Of a stretch of DNA of 64,000 bases, positions 26,462 through 36,177 are shown piece by piece; position 1 is the first letter of the stretch; each line of letters begins with the position of its first letter. The stretch spans positions 496,001-560,000 of the forward strand of contig JACCET010000001.1 in the NCBI GenBank assembly GCA_013416405.1, given 5' to 3'. A model generated the notes under the pieces. The model searched no databases. It was not told the DNA's origin and worked only from the letters and a program-made list of their open reading frames with translations. The position numbers and the translations under genes are program-made. Source of the DNA: Alcaligenaceae bacterium. GTDB taxonomy: Bacteria > Pseudomonadota > Gammaproteobacteria > Burkholderiales > Burkholderiaceae_B.

Positions 26462-27387
26462 TACACTTTTTCCACTTCAGGTTTGCCCAGCAGTCCTGTA
26501 GGCCGGAACAGCAAGATGAAGACCAGCAGGCCAAATGCGACAATATCCTTGTACTGAGACGAGATATAGGCTGCTGCAAATGTTTCGGCCAGCCCCAGCA
26601 ATACTCCGCCCAGCATGGCGCCTGGAATGCTGCCTATGCCACCCAGAACAGCCGCCGTAAAGGCCTTGATACCTGCAAGGAAACCAATGAATGGATTGAG
26701 CTTGCCGATGGCCAGGGCAATCAGCACCCCGCCCACGGCCGCCAACATGGCGCCAATGATGAAGGTGAAGGAAATAATGCGATTGGTGTCTATGCCCAGC
26801 AGATTTGCCATACGCAAGTCTTGCGAGCAGGCGCGGGAAGCACGGCCCACACGGGAGTATTTGATGAACAGCGACAGCGCGACCATCATCAGCACGGTGA
26901 CGACGATGATCATAATGCGTGAATAAGGTGCGGTAACGACAAAGTCGCTACCCATCTGGAATTGGAAGGAACCTGTAACCAGTGCGGGTACGGCCATATC
27001 GCGCGCACCCTGGCCGATTGCGACCCAATTCTGCAGGAAAATCGACATACCGATAGCCGAGATCAGCGGCACCAGGCGCGGCCCGCCACGCAGCGGTGCG
27101 TAGGCAACCTTCTCGATGGCAAAACCATACACGCCCGTGACCAGCACGGCAACAATGAGCATGATCAGAATAATGACCGGCAGCGGCAGACCGCTGCCCA
27201 CGCCTATGGCAGACAAGGTCACCAGCCCCACGTAGGCTCCGATCATATAGATCTCGCCGTGCGCGAAGTTGATCATACCGATAATGCCATAGACCATGGT
27301 ATAGCCTATGGCTATCAAGGCATAGATGGCGCCAAGCGACAAGCCGTTGAACAGCTGTTGCGTAAGTTGGGGAAGAAGTTCAGACAT
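26461..27387 (-). CDS. livH: Branched-chain amino acid ABC transporter permease LivH
   Basis: A 308-residue permease of eight or so membrane segments with the LivH signature [38 protein letters not shown], the cytoplasmic EAA-like loop [21 protein letters not shown] and [18 protein letters not shown]. It forms the channel heterodimer with LivM. A 101-base gap with a hairpin separates it from livK upstream. Confidence 0.95.
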   Translation of the reverse strand: MSELLPQLTQQLFNGLSLGAIYALIAIGYTMVYGIIGMINFAHGEIYMIGAYVGLVTLSAIGVGSGLPLPVIILIMLIVAVLVTGVYGFAIEKVAYAPLRGGPRLVPLISAIGMSIFLQNWVAIGQGARDMAVPALVTGSFQFQMGSDFVVTAPYSRIMIIVVTVLMMVALSLFIKYSRVGRASRACSQDLRMANLLGIDTNRIISFTFIIGAMLAAVGGVLIALAIGKLNPFIGFLAGIKAFTAAVLGGIGSIPGAMLGGVLLGLAETFAAAYISSQYKDIVAFGLLVFILLFRPTGLLGKPEVEKV

Positions 27388-27450
27388 AAAACGGATATTT
27401 CCGGTACGTTAATCCGGGCGAAAATCACAGATTAACCGGGGAAGAGAAAG

Positions 27451-27474
27451 GCTCCGGCCCAGTCGGGCCGAAGC
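27451..27474 (-). terminator. Attenuator-like hairpin between livK and livH
   Basis: On the minus strand GCTTCGGCCC and GGGCCGGAGC pair (ten base pairs, one G-U) around the loop GACT, followed by CTTTCTCTT. It lies 15 bases after the livK stop and 64 before livH. It probably lowers expression of the membrane and ATPase genes compared with the binding protein. Confidence 0.65.
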
Positions 27475-27488
27475 AGACTACTTGATAA

Positions 27489-28610
27489 TTAAAGCTTCAG
27501 TTGTTCGAGCTTGCCTTCTTTGTCCCATTTGTAGACGGCGAATTCGAATTCCTTCAGGTCGCCCTTGGCATCGTATTCAACCTTGCCGATGGCCGTGTTG
27601 AAGGTGTTACTGTGCATGTAATCGGCCACTTTTGCTGGATCTTGGCCTACAGCATTGATACTGTCGACCAGAATCTGTACGGCGGCGTACGAAGTCAGGG
27701 TGAAGGCGCCATCTGGGCTGCGATTGGCTTTCTTGAAGTTTTCCAGTATTTTTTCGTTACCTGGCAGCTTGGTGAAGTCGGCCGGCAAGGTAACCAGCAG
27801 ACCTTCTACAGCAGGCCCGGCAATGGCAACGAGATCTTTGTTGGCAACGCCTTCAGGACCCATGAACTGGGTTTGCAGACCTTGCTCGCGCGCCTGGCGC
27901 AGCAACAGACCGAGCTCGGCGTGGTAGCCACCAAAATAGATCAGGTCGGGATTCAGGCCCTTGAGCTTGGTAATGACCGCCGAGTAATCGCTGTCGCCTA
28001 CGTTGATACCCTCAAAGAGCGCAACATCGGTGCCACCTTTGCTGAGGTTATCGCGCACTTGTGTGGCAACGCCGGAACCGTAGGTTTGCTTGTCGTGCAA
28101 GATGGCAACGGTTTTAGGCTTGACGGTATTGATGATGTAGTTGGCCGCAAAGGGGCCCTGCTGGTCATCGCGACCGATGGTGCGAAAGAAATAATGAGGC
28201 TTGATGGTGTCGGTAACCAACGGCGAGGTGGCTCCGGGGGTGATGGCGACTATGCCTTCCTGTTCGTAGACGTTCACGGCCGGCACGGTGGTACCCGAGC
28301 ATGCGTGGGCCACAGCGAACTTGGCGCCTTCGTTGATGACACGATTGGCGGCAGGAACAGCCTGCTTGGGTTCGCAACCGTCGTCAATGAGCAAAGGCTC
28401 GAGCTGCAGGCCCTTTACGCCGCCTGCGGCATTGATGGCTTCGATGGCGGTCAGGGCACCTGCCTGAATCTGGTCACCATACTGAGTAGCCGGGCCCGTC
28501 ATGGGCTGGGGGATGCCGATCTTGATAGTATCGGCAGCGTAGACGCTGCCTGCAAGGGTCAGTGCGCCCAAGGCCACGACCAGGGGTGATAATTTTTTTA
28601 GAGCCTTCAT
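27489..28610 (-). CDS. livK: Branched-chain amino acid ABC transporter, periplasmic binding protein
   Basis: A 373-residue exported protein. The signal peptide runs to about residue 25 (ALTLAGSVYA) and the mature protein starts ADTIKIGIPQPMTGPATQYGDQIQAGA, typical of Leu/Ile/Val-binding proteins, with the disulphide-forming pair in DDGCEPKQAV and AHACSGTTVP. It delivers branched-chain amino acids, possibly other amino acids, to LivHMGF. The start at 28610 gives a proper signal peptide; a frame start 19 codons earlier is rejected. A similar protein is encoded at 34277. Confidence 0.94.
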   Translation of the reverse strand: MKALKKLSPLVVALGALTLAGSVYAADTIKIGIPQPMTGPATQYGDQIQAGALTAIEAINAAGGVKGLQLEPLLIDDGCEPKQAVPAANRVINEGAKFAVAHACSGTTVPAVNVYEQEGIVAITPGATSPLVTDTIKPHYFFRTIGRDDQQGPFAANYIINTVKPKTVAILHDKQTYGSGVATQVRDNLSKGGTDVALFEGINVGDSDYSAVITKLKGLNPDLIYFGGYHAELGLLLRQAREQGLQTQFMGPEGVANKDLVAIAGPAVEGLLVTLPADFTKLPGNEKILENFKKANRSPDGAFTLTSYAAVQILVDSINAVGQDPAKVADYMHSNTFNTAIGKVEYDAKGDLKEFEFAVYKWDKEGKLEQLKL

Positions 28611-28825
28611 GCCTGTGCTTCTCCGGGTTTTAAGCCCGCCGCTGAGGAACTCATTGTGCGAATTCATATGGGTTGATTGCGGCGAGCCAGTTTTGTTAGC
28701 GTACGCCTAGAACGGCTAGCGTATTCTGACGATTCACCACTTACATGTCACTACGGATAAGCCCTTAGAGCATTGCCCGGCCTTGATCTGTGTCAACAGG
28801 CATTCCACCTGTCTTGCGCCCGGAT

Positions 28826-29659
28826 TTATTTGTCAAACTCGTTGGACAACTCGGCCGCGCGCCGATACGCAGCCTGCATGGCCTGCTGAACAATGTCGGG
28901 AAAATTCTGGCTTTGTAAAACATCAAGCGCGGCCGCGGTGGTGCCGCCCTTGGAAGTCACGCGTTCGCGCAGGGTCTGCAGGTCTTCGTGGGACAAGGCG
29001 GCAAGCTGGGTTGCACCCGTCAGGGTGGCCAGGGCCAGCGTGCGAGCCTGATCATCGGTCAGCCCTTGCTTGATGCCGCCTTGTATCAGCGCCTCGAGGA
29101 ACAGAAAGACATAAGCCGGGCCGCTGCCTGACAAGGCGGTCACTGCGTCGATCTGGGCATCGGTATCGACCCATACGACGTCTCCTACCGCTTTCATGAA
29201 TTGCTGCACCACCATTTTGTCGTCTTGCGAGACGCCCGACAGCGCCAGCAAGCCGCTGGCACCGGCCCCAATAAGCGCAGGCGTATTGGGCATGCAGCGC
29301 ACTATCCGGGTAAAGGGCGTGCCTTCGCGGCCCAGCCAGCCCGAGAGCGTATCGGCGGAAATGCCTGCCGCAATACTGACCACCAGGGTATCTTCTTGCA
29401 GAAAGGGTCGGCACTGCATGACCGCTTCCTTCAGGGCCTGGGGTTTGACGGCAAAAATCCAGACACGACGCTGTGCCAGCATATCGTCGGGCGTCTGGGA
29501 TACGGTTGTACCCTGCTGCGCCCAGCGTTCAAGCGCGGGGGCATTGACGTCAATGACGTGTACATCGTGGGCGCCGCAACGTTTTCCGATAAGGCCCGCA
29601 GCCAGTGCCGAAGCCATATTGCCGCCGCCGATGAAGGCGATAGTGAGTTCTTTAGTCAT
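28826..29659 (-). CDS. proC: Pyrroline-5-carboxylate reductase
   Basis: Last step of proline synthesis: reduces pyrroline-5-carboxylate with NAD(P)H. A 277-residue protein with N-terminal AFIGGGNMASALAAGL, the AVKPQALKE and IAAGISADTL blocks, MPNTPALIGAGASGL, and the C-terminal signature DAVTALSGSGPAYVFLFLEAL plus TSKGGTTAAAL. The start at 29659 (MTKELTIAFIG) fits family length although no Shine-Dalgarno sequence is visible; an alternative TTG lies 15 codons upstream. It is a single gene divergent from ugpB. Confidence 0.95.
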   Translation of the reverse strand: MTKELTIAFIGGGNMASALAAGLIGKRCGAHDVHVIDVNAPALERWAQQGTTVSQTPDDMLAQRRVWIFAVKPQALKEAVMQCRPFLQEDTLVVSIAAGISADTLSGWLGREGTPFTRIVRCMPNTPALIGAGASGLLALSGVSQDDKMVVQQFMKAVGDVVWVDTDAQIDAVTALSGSGPAYVFLFLEALIQGGIKQGLTDDQARTLALATLTGATQLAALSHEDLQTLRERVTSKGGTTAAALDVLQSQNFPDIVQQAMQAAYRRAAELSNEFDK

Positions 29660-29715
29660 AGGAGAATATTGTAGCCCCAAGAATTTCAGTTTGACGAAAG
29701 TCAACGCTTATCGTT

Positions 29716-29737
29716 ACAGTCACGCCAACGTCATAAA
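29716..29737 (+). promoter_or_regulatory. Possible Pho-box-like repeat before ugpB
   Basis: ACAGTCAC and ACGTCATA share GTCA spaced exactly 11 bases (29719 and 29730), as in PhoB half-sites (CTGTCATA). The ugp operon is phosphate-regulated in enterobacteria. The match is weak and short. Confidence 0.3.
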
Positions 29738-29808
29738 CGTGAAATAAACTCTGTTCCGCGCCGGGTCGATCATACGCGGCATCACAGACAACTCAGGAGA
29801 ACAAACTC

Positions 29809-31116
29809 ATGCGAGTCAAGCTATTTGCATTATCCCTGGCCGGCATCGTTGCCAGCATAGGCACGGCTCACGCCGCCACCGACATCAATTTCTGGCACTC
29901 CATGCAAGGTGCCCTGGGCGAACGCGTCAATGCACTGGTCGAAGACTTCAACAAAAGCCAATCCGATTATGTCGTGAACGCGGTCTATAAAGGCACATAC
30001 GGCGAATCCATGAATGCGGGCATCGCCGCCTTCCGTGGTGGCCAGGCGCCCGATATCCTGCAGGTTTTCGAAGTGGGCACCGCCACTATGATGTACGCCA
30101 AAGGCGCCATCAAACCCGTACAGGAAATGTCGGAAGAAGCCGGTGACCCCATCAATCCCGATGACTTCCTGGGTGCAGTAGCCAGCTACTACTCGTCGGC
30201 CGATGGCAAGCTCGTTTCCATGCCATTCAACAGTTCGACACCTGTTTTCTACTACAACAAAGACGCTTTCAAGAAAGCCGGTCTTGATCCCGAAAATCCG
30301 CCCAAGACCTGGAAGGAAGTGGCTGAAACCGGCAAAAAACTGCGCGACGCGGGCATGGAATGCGGTTACACCACCTCGTGGCCCTCCTGGATTCAGCTGG
30401 AAACCTTTGGTGCCTGGCATAACACGCCTTACGCAACGCAAGACAACGGCTTTGGCGGCCTGGACGCACGCCTGGCCGTCGACCAGCCTTTGTTTGTACG
30501 CCATATCAGCTTTCTGGCCGATATGTCCAAGGCAGGCACATTCACCTACGGTGGCCGTGGCGACGCATCGAACGCACTGTTTACCGCAGGCAAATGCGGC
30601 ATGTTCACCGGCTCCAGCGGCAATCGCGCCAACATCATCAAAACCGGCAATTTCGCGTTCGGTACATCTTCGCTGCCTTACTATGACGACGTAGCAGGCG
30701 CACCGCAGAACTCGATTATCGGCGGCGCATCGTTGTGGGTATTTGCCAAGAAAAGCCCTGAAGTCTACAAAGGCGTGACCAAGTTCTTCAAGTTCATTTC
30801 CAATCCCGAGCAGGCAGCCCAATGGCACCAGGGTACCGGCTATGTTCCCGTCACCAAGGCAGGCTTCGAGCTCACCAAAAAATCCGGTTTCTATGAAAAG
30901 AACCCGGGTTCCGATGTGGCCGTCAAGCAGCTTGACGCCACCACCACCGAGAACTCGCGCGGCATCCGTCTGGGCTACCTGCCTCAGATCCGCGACATCG
31001 AAGATGGTGTCATGGAGCAAATCTTTGCGGGCAAGGTTGAGCCCGAGGCTGGCCTGAAAGATATCGTCAAGCGCAGCGACGAATTGCTCAGCCGTTTCGA
31101 GAAAAGCGTGAAATAA
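29809..31116 (+). CDS. ugpB: sn-Glycerol-3-phosphate ABC transporter, binding protein
   Basis: A 435-residue periplasmic receptor of the ugp system for glycerol 3-phosphate and glycerophosphodiesters. The signal peptide ends IGTAHA; the mature protein starts ATDINFWHSMQGALGERVN, and PFNSSTPVFYYNKDAFKKAGLD, GYTTSWPSWIQLE and PYYDDVAGAPQNSIIGGASLWV are typical UgpB blocks. AGGAG lies before the ATG. First gene of ugpBAEC; a hairpin follows before ugpA. Confidence 0.95.
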   Translation: MRVKLFALSLAGIVASIGTAHAATDINFWHSMQGALGERVNALVEDFNKSQSDYVVNAVYKGTYGESMNAGIAAFRGGQAPDILQVFEVGTATMMYAKGAIKPVQEMSEEAGDPINPDDFLGAVASYYSSADGKLVSMPFNSSTPVFYYNKDAFKKAGLDPENPPKTWKEVAETGKKLRDAGMECGYTTSWPSWIQLETFGAWHNTPYATQDNGFGGLDARLAVDQPLFVRHISFLADMSKAGTFTYGGRGDASNALFTAGKCGMFTGSSGNRANIIKTGNFAFGTSSLPYYDDVAGAPQNSIIGGASLWVFAKKSPEVYKGVTKFFKFISNPEQAAQWHQGTGYVPVTKAGFELTKKSGFYEKNPGSDVAVKQLDATTTENSRGIRLGYLPQIRDIEDGVMEQIFAGKVEPEAGLKDIVKRSDELLSRFEKSVK

Positions 31117-31137
31117 GTCATTTAGGCTTAAAATCTG

Positions 31138-31176
31138 TGCCGTAAGGGGGCCGCCGGGCGTCTCTTACGGCATTTT
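31138..31176 (+). terminator. Attenuator-like hairpin between ugpB and ugpA
   Basis: TGCCGTAAG (31138-31146) pairs with CTTACGGCA (31164-31172) around a GC-rich loop and is followed by TTTT. It sits 21 bases after the ugpB stop. Partial termination here would give more receptor than permease, a usual arrangement in binding-protein transport operons. Confidence 0.65.
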
Positions 31177-31266
31177 CCATGCACGCCATCAAGACAATCC
31201 ACACCCACACAGAGGTTGATTGCCTGTATCAGTCCCGGTCAGCATTTACCCACACTCGTTCCCCAC

Positions 31267-32151
31267 ATGGAAAAACGCGTAACTTTCAGCCATAAGACGC
31301 TGCCCTACCTACTGCTTGCACCGCAGTTGGCGATTACCATTGTCTTTTTCTTCCTGCCCGCCGGACAGGCCATGTGGCAGTCATTCCGGCTTGAAGATCC
31401 TTTCGGACTCTCGTCGCAATTTGTTGGCTTTGCCAACTTCGTCGACCTGTTCTCCAACGCCGACTACATGCAGTCCTTCAAGGTCACCGCCGTCTTTTCC
31501 GTGCTGGTGGCCGTCCTGGGTCTGTCCATCTCGCTATTGCTTGCTGTCATGGCCAACCGTGTCGTCCATAAGGCGGCCGGCATATACAAGACCTTATTGA
31601 TCTGGCCTTATGCCGTGGCTACCGCAGTAGCCGGCGTACTGTGGCTGTTTCTGTTTTCCCCTTCGGTAGGAATACTGGCCGTGTTCCTGGCCGACAACGG
31701 CATAGCCTGGAATCCCAGACTCGATGGCGACGATGCCATGATACTGGTCGTTCTGGCTTCGGTCTGGAAGCAAATTTCCTATAACTTCCTGTTTTTCCTG
31801 GCCGGATTGCAGTCGATTCCACGTTCGCTGATCGAGGCCGCTGCCATCGATGGCGCCAGTCCGGCACGCCGATTCTGGAGCATAGTTTTTCCCCTGCTCT
31901 CGCCAACGACCTTCTTCCTGCTTGTCATCAACGTCATCTACGCGTTCTTTGATACTTTCGCCATCATCGACATCATGACGCAAGGCGGGCCCGGATCCAG
32001 CACATCGATTCTGGTCTACAAGGTCTACAACACCGGTTTCAAAGGGCTGGACATAGGTTCTTCCGCAGCCCAGTCGGTCGTTCTGATGGGCATCGTCGTA
32101 TTGCTTACGGTCGTACAGTTCCGCTACATAGACCGCAAGGTCAATTACTGA
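31267..32151 (+). CDS. ugpA: sn-Glycerol-3-phosphate ABC transporter permease UgpA
   Basis: A 294-residue permease with six membrane helices. The N terminus [21 protein letters not shown] and [13 protein letters not shown], then the EAA loop [27 protein letters not shown] that contacts UgpC, match UgpA; length equals the E. coli protein. The ATG at 31267 is chosen because the earlier in-frame ATG at 31216 would add 17 polar residues. It pairs with UgpE. Confidence 0.94.
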   Translation: MEKRVTFSHKTLPYLLLAPQLAITIVFFFLPAGQAMWQSFRLEDPFGLSSQFVGFANFVDLFSNADYMQSFKVTAVFSVLVAVLGLSISLLLAVMANRVVHKAAGIYKTLLIWPYAVATAVAGVLWLFLFSPSVGILAVFLADNGIAWNPRLDGDDAMILVVLASVWKQISYNFLFFLAGLQSIPRSLIEAAAIDGASPARRFWSIVFPLLSPTTFFLLVINVIYAFFDTFAIIDIMTQGGPGSSTSILVYKVYNTGFKGLDIGSSAAQSVVLMGIVVLLTVVQFRYIDRKVNY

Positions 32152-32193
32152 TGCACGGCTCATGCCTCCCATTGTTTTATCGTCAAGGCTTCC

Positions 32194-33036
32194 ATGATTG
32201 AACGACGCCCCATTCTGGATATCATCACCCATCTGATACTGATCATTGGGGTGGCGATTATCGCCTTCCCCCTGTATGTGACTTTTATCGCATCAACCCA
32301 AACGGCACAAGAGGTTGCGCAAGCACCCATGTCACTTTTGCCGGGCAATCAGTTTCTGGAAAACTTTCGTACCGTCCTGGCCGGCGAGGCCGCCAACACG
32401 CCGCCGGTTGCCCGCATGATGTGGGTCAGCACCGTCATGGCGCTGGCCATCACCACGGGCAAGATCGTCATTTCCATGTTGTCAGCCTTTGCCGTGGTGT
32501 ATTTCCGCTTCCGCTTCCGGATGTTCTTTTTCTGGATGATTTTCGTCACGCTGATGTTGCCCGTCGAGGTGCGCATTTCGCCTACTTATAAAGTGGTCGC
32601 CGACCTGGGCATGCTCAATAGCTATGCAGGCCTGACCCTGCCCCTTATTGCATCGGCCACGGCCACCTTTCTTTTCCGGCAGTTCTTCCTTACGGTTCCC
32701 GATGAATTGATCGAGGCCGCCCGTATAGACGGCGCTGGCCCCATGCGTTTTTTCTGGGACGTACTCCTGCCCTTGTCGCGCACAAGCATCGCCGCACTTT
32801 TCGTCATTCAGTTCATCTACGGCTGGAACCAGTACCTGTGGCCGCTCATCATCACCACCAATGAAAACATGTATCCGGTCGTCATTGGGATCAAGCGCAT
32901 GATAGCCGGGGGTGACAGCGTCACCGAGTGGAATCTGGTCATGGCGACCGCTTTGCTGGCCATGATTCCGCCAGTAGCCGTCGTAATCCTCATGCAAAAG
33001 TGGTTCGTCAAAGGCCTGGTGGATGCCGAAAAATAA
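32194..33036 (+). CDS. ugpE: sn-Glycerol-3-phosphate ABC transporter permease UgpE
   Basis: A 280-residue permease, six membrane helices, beginning [20 protein letters not shown] as in UgpE and carrying [16 protein letters not shown], the EAA loop [26 protein letters not shown] and [14 protein letters not shown]. It forms the channel with UgpA. The 42-base gap from ugpA and 42-base gap to ugpC are consistent with one operon. Confidence 0.95.
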   Translation: MIERRPILDIITHLILIIGVAIIAFPLYVTFIASTQTAQEVAQAPMSLLPGNQFLENFRTVLAGEAANTPPVARMMWVSTVMALAITTGKIVISMLSAFAVVYFRFRFRMFFFWMIFVTLMLPVEVRISPTYKVVADLGMLNSYAGLTLPLIASATATFLFRQFFLTVPDELIEAARIDGAGPMRFFWDVLLPLSRTSIAALFVIQFIYGWNQYLWPLIITTNENMYPVVIGIKRMIAGGDSVTEWNLVMATALLAMIPPVAVVILMQKWFVKGLVDAEK

Positions 33037-33078
33037 TGCCCGAACCAGCCTTCATCAATACCAAATTTGGACGCACAC

Positions 33079-34164
33079 ATGTCTACTTTAAGTTTTAACA
33101 AAGTCACCAAGACCTATGCCGGGGACATCGCCGTCATACACGGAATAGACATGGAAGTTGCCGATGGCGAATTCATCGTCATCGTAGGGCCATCGGGTTG
33201 TGGAAAGTCCACACTGATGCGCATGGTGGCCGGACTGGAAGGCATCAGCGGCGGCGAGATCAGCATAGACGGCAAAGTCGTCAATAAGCTGGAGCCCGCC
33301 GAACGCGATATTGCCATGGTGTTCCAGAACTATGCGCTGTACCCCCACATGTCGGTCTTCGACAACATGGCTTACGGCCTGAAGATACGCAAACTGAGCA
33401 AAGCCGAGATCCAGAGCCGCGTGGAAGATGCCGCCCGCATACTAGAGTTATCCCATTTGCTGGAGCGCCGCCCGCGTCAGCTATCGGGTGGGCAGCGCCA
33501 GCGGGTTGCCATGGGGCGCGCCATAGTCCGTGACCCCAAAGTATTTCTGTTCGACGAGCCCTTGTCCAATCTGGATGCCAAGTTGCGTGTTCAGATGCGC
33601 CTGGAAATCCAGAAATTGCATCATCGCCTGAAAACCACCAGCCTGTATGTCACCCATGACCAGGTCGAAGCCATGACACTGGCGCAACGCATGGTTGTAA
33701 TGAACAAGGGCATACCCGAGCAGATAGGCACCCCCGCCCAGGTATTTGACAAGCCCGCATCGACCTTTGTAGCCAGCTTTATTGGCTCGCCGCCCATGAA
33801 CCTGATTCCTGTTCAGATCAACGACCAGCGCCAGGTGCACGATGAAAACGGTGCCTTGCTGCAATTCGACACTGCGTCAGTGCCTGGCGCTCTGTGCAAC
33901 CGCAAGGCCATCATGGGCATACGTCCCGAGCACATGAAGCTGCATGCCAGCGGTCTGAAAGTGGAAGTGGAAATGGTGGAGATCCTGGGTTCAGAGCAAC
34001 TCATTCATGGCAGACTGGGCGACACACCCGTTATTTTGCGTTGTTCGGTCGGCGTCACCAAAGACTACCCCTTACAAATCGGCGAGGCGGTTCAATTGGG
34101 CAGCGATGGCGAGCACCCACTGCACTGGTTCGACCCTGAAACAGGAAAACGTATCGAAGACTGA
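33079..34164 (+). CDS. ugpC: sn-Glycerol-3-phosphate ABC transporter ATPase UgpC
   Basis: A 361-residue MalK-type ATPase: Walker [11 protein letters not shown]-loop [12 protein letters not shown], signature [15 protein letters not shown], Walker [17 protein letters not shown], switch [13 protein letters not shown], and a C-terminal OB/TOBE regulatory domain with [12 protein letters not shown]. The start at 33079 is the family start ([13 protein letters not shown]). The operon ends at the strong hairpin at 34183. Confidence 0.95.
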   Translation: MSTLSFNKVTKTYAGDIAVIHGIDMEVADGEFIVIVGPSGCGKSTLMRMVAGLEGISGGEISIDGKVVNKLEPAERDIAMVFQNYALYPHMSVFDNMAYGLKIRKLSKAEIQSRVEDAARILELSHLLERRPRQLSGGQRQRVAMGRAIVRDPKVFLFDEPLSNLDAKLRVQMRLEIQKLHHRLKTTSLYVTHDQVEAMTLAQRMVVMNKGIPEQIGTPAQVFDKPASTFVASFIGSPPMNLIPVQINDQRQVHDENGALLQFDTASVPGALCNRKAIMGIRPEHMKLHASGLKVEVEMVEILGSEQLIHGRLGDTPVILRCSVGVTKDYPLQIGEAVQLGSDGEHPLHWFDPETGKRIED

Positions 34165-34182
34165 TGGCTGCCCTAAGGGTGG

Positions 34183-34220
34183 CCCATGAAAATGCCGGCG
34201 TAAGCCGGCATTTTCATGGG
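34183..34220. terminator. Bidirectional hairpin terminator after ugpC
   Basis: A perfect 17-base-pair stem (34183-34199 with 34204-34220) around the loop GTAA. It lies 18 bases after the ugpC stop and 56 before the end of the convergent livK paralogue. The AT-rich outer half of the stem can serve as a pull-apart region in both directions. Confidence 0.8.
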
Positions 34221-34229
34221 GGTAGGAAT

Positions 34230-34267
34230 CAGGCTTGCAGCACAGGCCTGGCCGTGCTGCAAGCCTG
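34230..34267 (-). terminator. Second hairpin, after the livK paralogue
   Basis: CAGGCTTGCAGCAC (34230-34243) pairs with GTGCTGCAAGCCTG (34254-34267), 14 base pairs, ten-base loop, only nine bases after the livK-like stop on the minus strand. No T-run follows. Together with 34183-34220 the convergent genes are separated by two hairpins in tandem. Confidence 0.65.
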
Positions 34268-34276
34268 CAGGTCATA

Positions 34277-35401
34277 TTACTGATATACGGTTTTGGAACC
34301 GTCTTTGTGCCAATTGAAGATATCGAACTTGAACTCGGTCAGGTCGCCCTGCTTGTTCCAGGATATCTGGCCGATAGGCGTGGACACTTTATTTGCGTGC
34401 AACCATTCAGCCACTTTGACCGGATCATCGGCGCCAGCACCCTTGATACCTTCGGCAATGGCAACCGTCGCCGAGTAGGCCGTCATTTGGAAGGCGCCAC
34501 CGGGATTGCGCTTGTTATCAGTAAAGGCTTTGACAATGGCCGCATTGGAAGGATCTTGAGTAAAGTCGGCCGGCAATGTAACCAGCAGACCTTCAACAGA
34601 CGCGCCCGCGATGGCATTGATATCGGGGTTACCCACACCTTCGGGACCCATGAACTTGACCTTCAGGCCCTGTTCCGCACCCTGGCGCAGCAACAAGCCC
34701 ATTTCTGGGTGATAGCCACCGTAGTAGACGAAGTCGGCATCGGAGCTCTTGAGCTTGGTAATGACGGCCGAGTAGTCGCTGTCGCCCGCGTTGATGCCTT
34801 CGAACAGCACAACCTTGACGCCAGCTTTCTCAAGCTCGGCTTTGACCGAGCTGGCAATACCCTGGCCATAGGACTGCTTGTCGTGCAGGACGGCAACGGC
34901 TTTAGGCTTGATTTTTTCTATGATGAAGTGGGCCGCGGCAGGACCTTGCTGATCATCGCGCCCAATGGTGCGAAAGATCATGTCGTAGTTCTTGCCATCG
35001 GTGACGGCCGGCGAAGTTGCCGACGGCGTGACCATGACGACGCCTTCGTTGTTGTAGATATCGGTGGCGGCAATGGTTGCGCCGGAACATACGTGCCCAA
35101 CGACGTAATTGATTTCATCGTTGACCACGCGGTTCGCCACGACAGGGCCTTGCTTGGGTTCGCAGCCGTCATCTACCGTGACGGTTTCGATTTGCTTGCC
35201 CAGTACACCACCGGCAGCGTTGATTTGCTCTACTGCAGTGTCTACACCTTCTTTGACCATGTCGCCATATTGGGTAAGCGCGCCAGTAAACGGGCCGGCG
35301 ATGGCGATCTTGATGGTATCAGCGGCGAAAGCGCCGCCCGAGATAAACAGACTCGCTGCGACGCTGATTGCGCCTGCGATGGGAGTAAAACGAATTTTCA
35401 T
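34277..35401 (-). CDS. Orphan branched-chain amino acid binding protein (LivK paralogue)
   Basis: A 374-residue exported protein. The signal peptide ends SGGAFA and the mature protein starts ADTIKIAIAGPFTGALTQYGDMVKEG. It has the same Cys pair (DDGCEPKQGP, GHVCSGATI) and overall plan as the LivK at 27489. AGGAGG lies just before the ATG at 35401. No permease or ATPase gene adjoins it; it may feed the LivHMGF complex 7 kb away with a different ligand, as LivJ/LivK share one membrane complex in E. coli. That sharing is inference. Confidence 0.9.
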   Translation of the reverse strand: MKIRFTPIAGAISVAASLFISGGAFAADTIKIAIAGPFTGALTQYGDMVKEGVDTAVEQINAAGGVLGKQIETVTVDDGCEPKQGPVVANRVVNDEINYVVGHVCSGATIAATDIYNNEGVVMVTPSATSPAVTDGKNYDMIFRTIGRDDQQGPAAAHFIIEKIKPKAVAVLHDKQSYGQGIASSVKAELEKAGVKVVLFEGINAGDSDYSAVITKLKSSDADFVYYGGYHPEMGLLLRQGAEQGLKVKFMGPEGVGNPDINAIAGASVEGLLVTLPADFTQDPSNAAIVKAFTDNKRNPGGAFQMTAYSATVAIAEGIKGAGADDPVKVAEWLHANKVSTPIGQISWNKQGDLTEFKFDIFNWHKDGSKTVYQ

Positions 35402-35549
35402 ACAGCCTCCTGAAAGTACGCCAGAAAGCATACACCGAAAGATGGTGCAGCGCCGCTGCCAGGCTTCAGGGTTTTCCGCTAGAGGGGCGTAAAAAAACCC
35501 CAGGGCACAAACGCGCCATGGGGCACATATCAGTATGCCGTGTACTGAT

Positions 35550-36074
35550 TTACTGAAGCAGGCTGCGCAGCATCCAGGCGTTCTTTTCGTGAACGTCCAG
35601 GCGCTGGGTCAACAAATCAGCAGTGGGCTGGTCATCGACGCCATCGGCCTTCTTCAGGGCGGCACGCGCGGTTTTTGCAACCGACTCGTTGCCCTTGACC
35701 AATAGCTTGATCATGGTCTCGGCGTCGGGTACCGACGAGCTTTCAGAGATGGAGGAAAGCTTGGCGTATTCGGCGTAAGTGCCTGGCGCGAAATGGCCCA
35801 GCGCCCTGATGCGCTCGGCAATGCTGTCGAGCGCCTGCCACTCTTCAGTGTATTGAGTCATGAACATGAGGTGCAGCGTATTGAACAGCGGCCCGGTGAC
35901 GTTCCAGTGAAAATTATGCGTCATCAGGTACAGCGTATAGGAATCGGCCAACATTTTGGACAATTCGGCAGCCACGGTGGCGCGATCCTTGTCAGAAATG
36001 CCGATGTCTATGGGCAAACCTTTGGAGCTCATTTTTTCGACTTTACTGCTAGTCAACTTGCTTGTTCTTGCCAT
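35550..36074 (-). CDS. dps: DNA-protecting ferritin-like protein Dps
   Basis: A 174-residue member of the Dps family, which forms 12-subunit shells that oxidise and store iron and bind DNA during oxidative stress or starvation. The ferroxidase ligands are in THNFHWNVTGPLFNTLHLMFMTQYTEEWQALDSIAERIRALG. The lysine- and serine-rich N terminus (MARTSKLTSSKVEKMSSKG) fits DNA binding. The ATG at 36074 has GGAGG before it; an in-frame start 37 codons up is rejected. It lies 103 bases after oxyR, its usual regulator. Confidence 0.94.
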   Translation of the reverse strand: MARTSKLTSSKVEKMSSKGLPIDIGISDKDRATVAAELSKMLADSYTLYLMTHNFHWNVTGPLFNTLHLMFMTQYTEEWQALDSIAERIRALGHFAPGTYAEYAKLSSISESSSVPDAETMIKLLVKGNESVAKTARAALKKADGVDDQPTADLLTQRLDVHEKNAWMLRSLLQ

Positions 36075-36177
36075 ATATACCTCCGATAAATACAAATAAT
36101 CCAGGTGAACCCAGAATAACATGCCGGCATGAACAAGGTAGGCAAGGGCCCAATGCCTTTCGGCAACATTTGTATCC

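Noticed and set aside
29830-31020. Minus-strand open frame of 396 codons opposite ugpB
   Set aside because: No domain, and the opposite strand encodes a complete UgpB with signal peptide.
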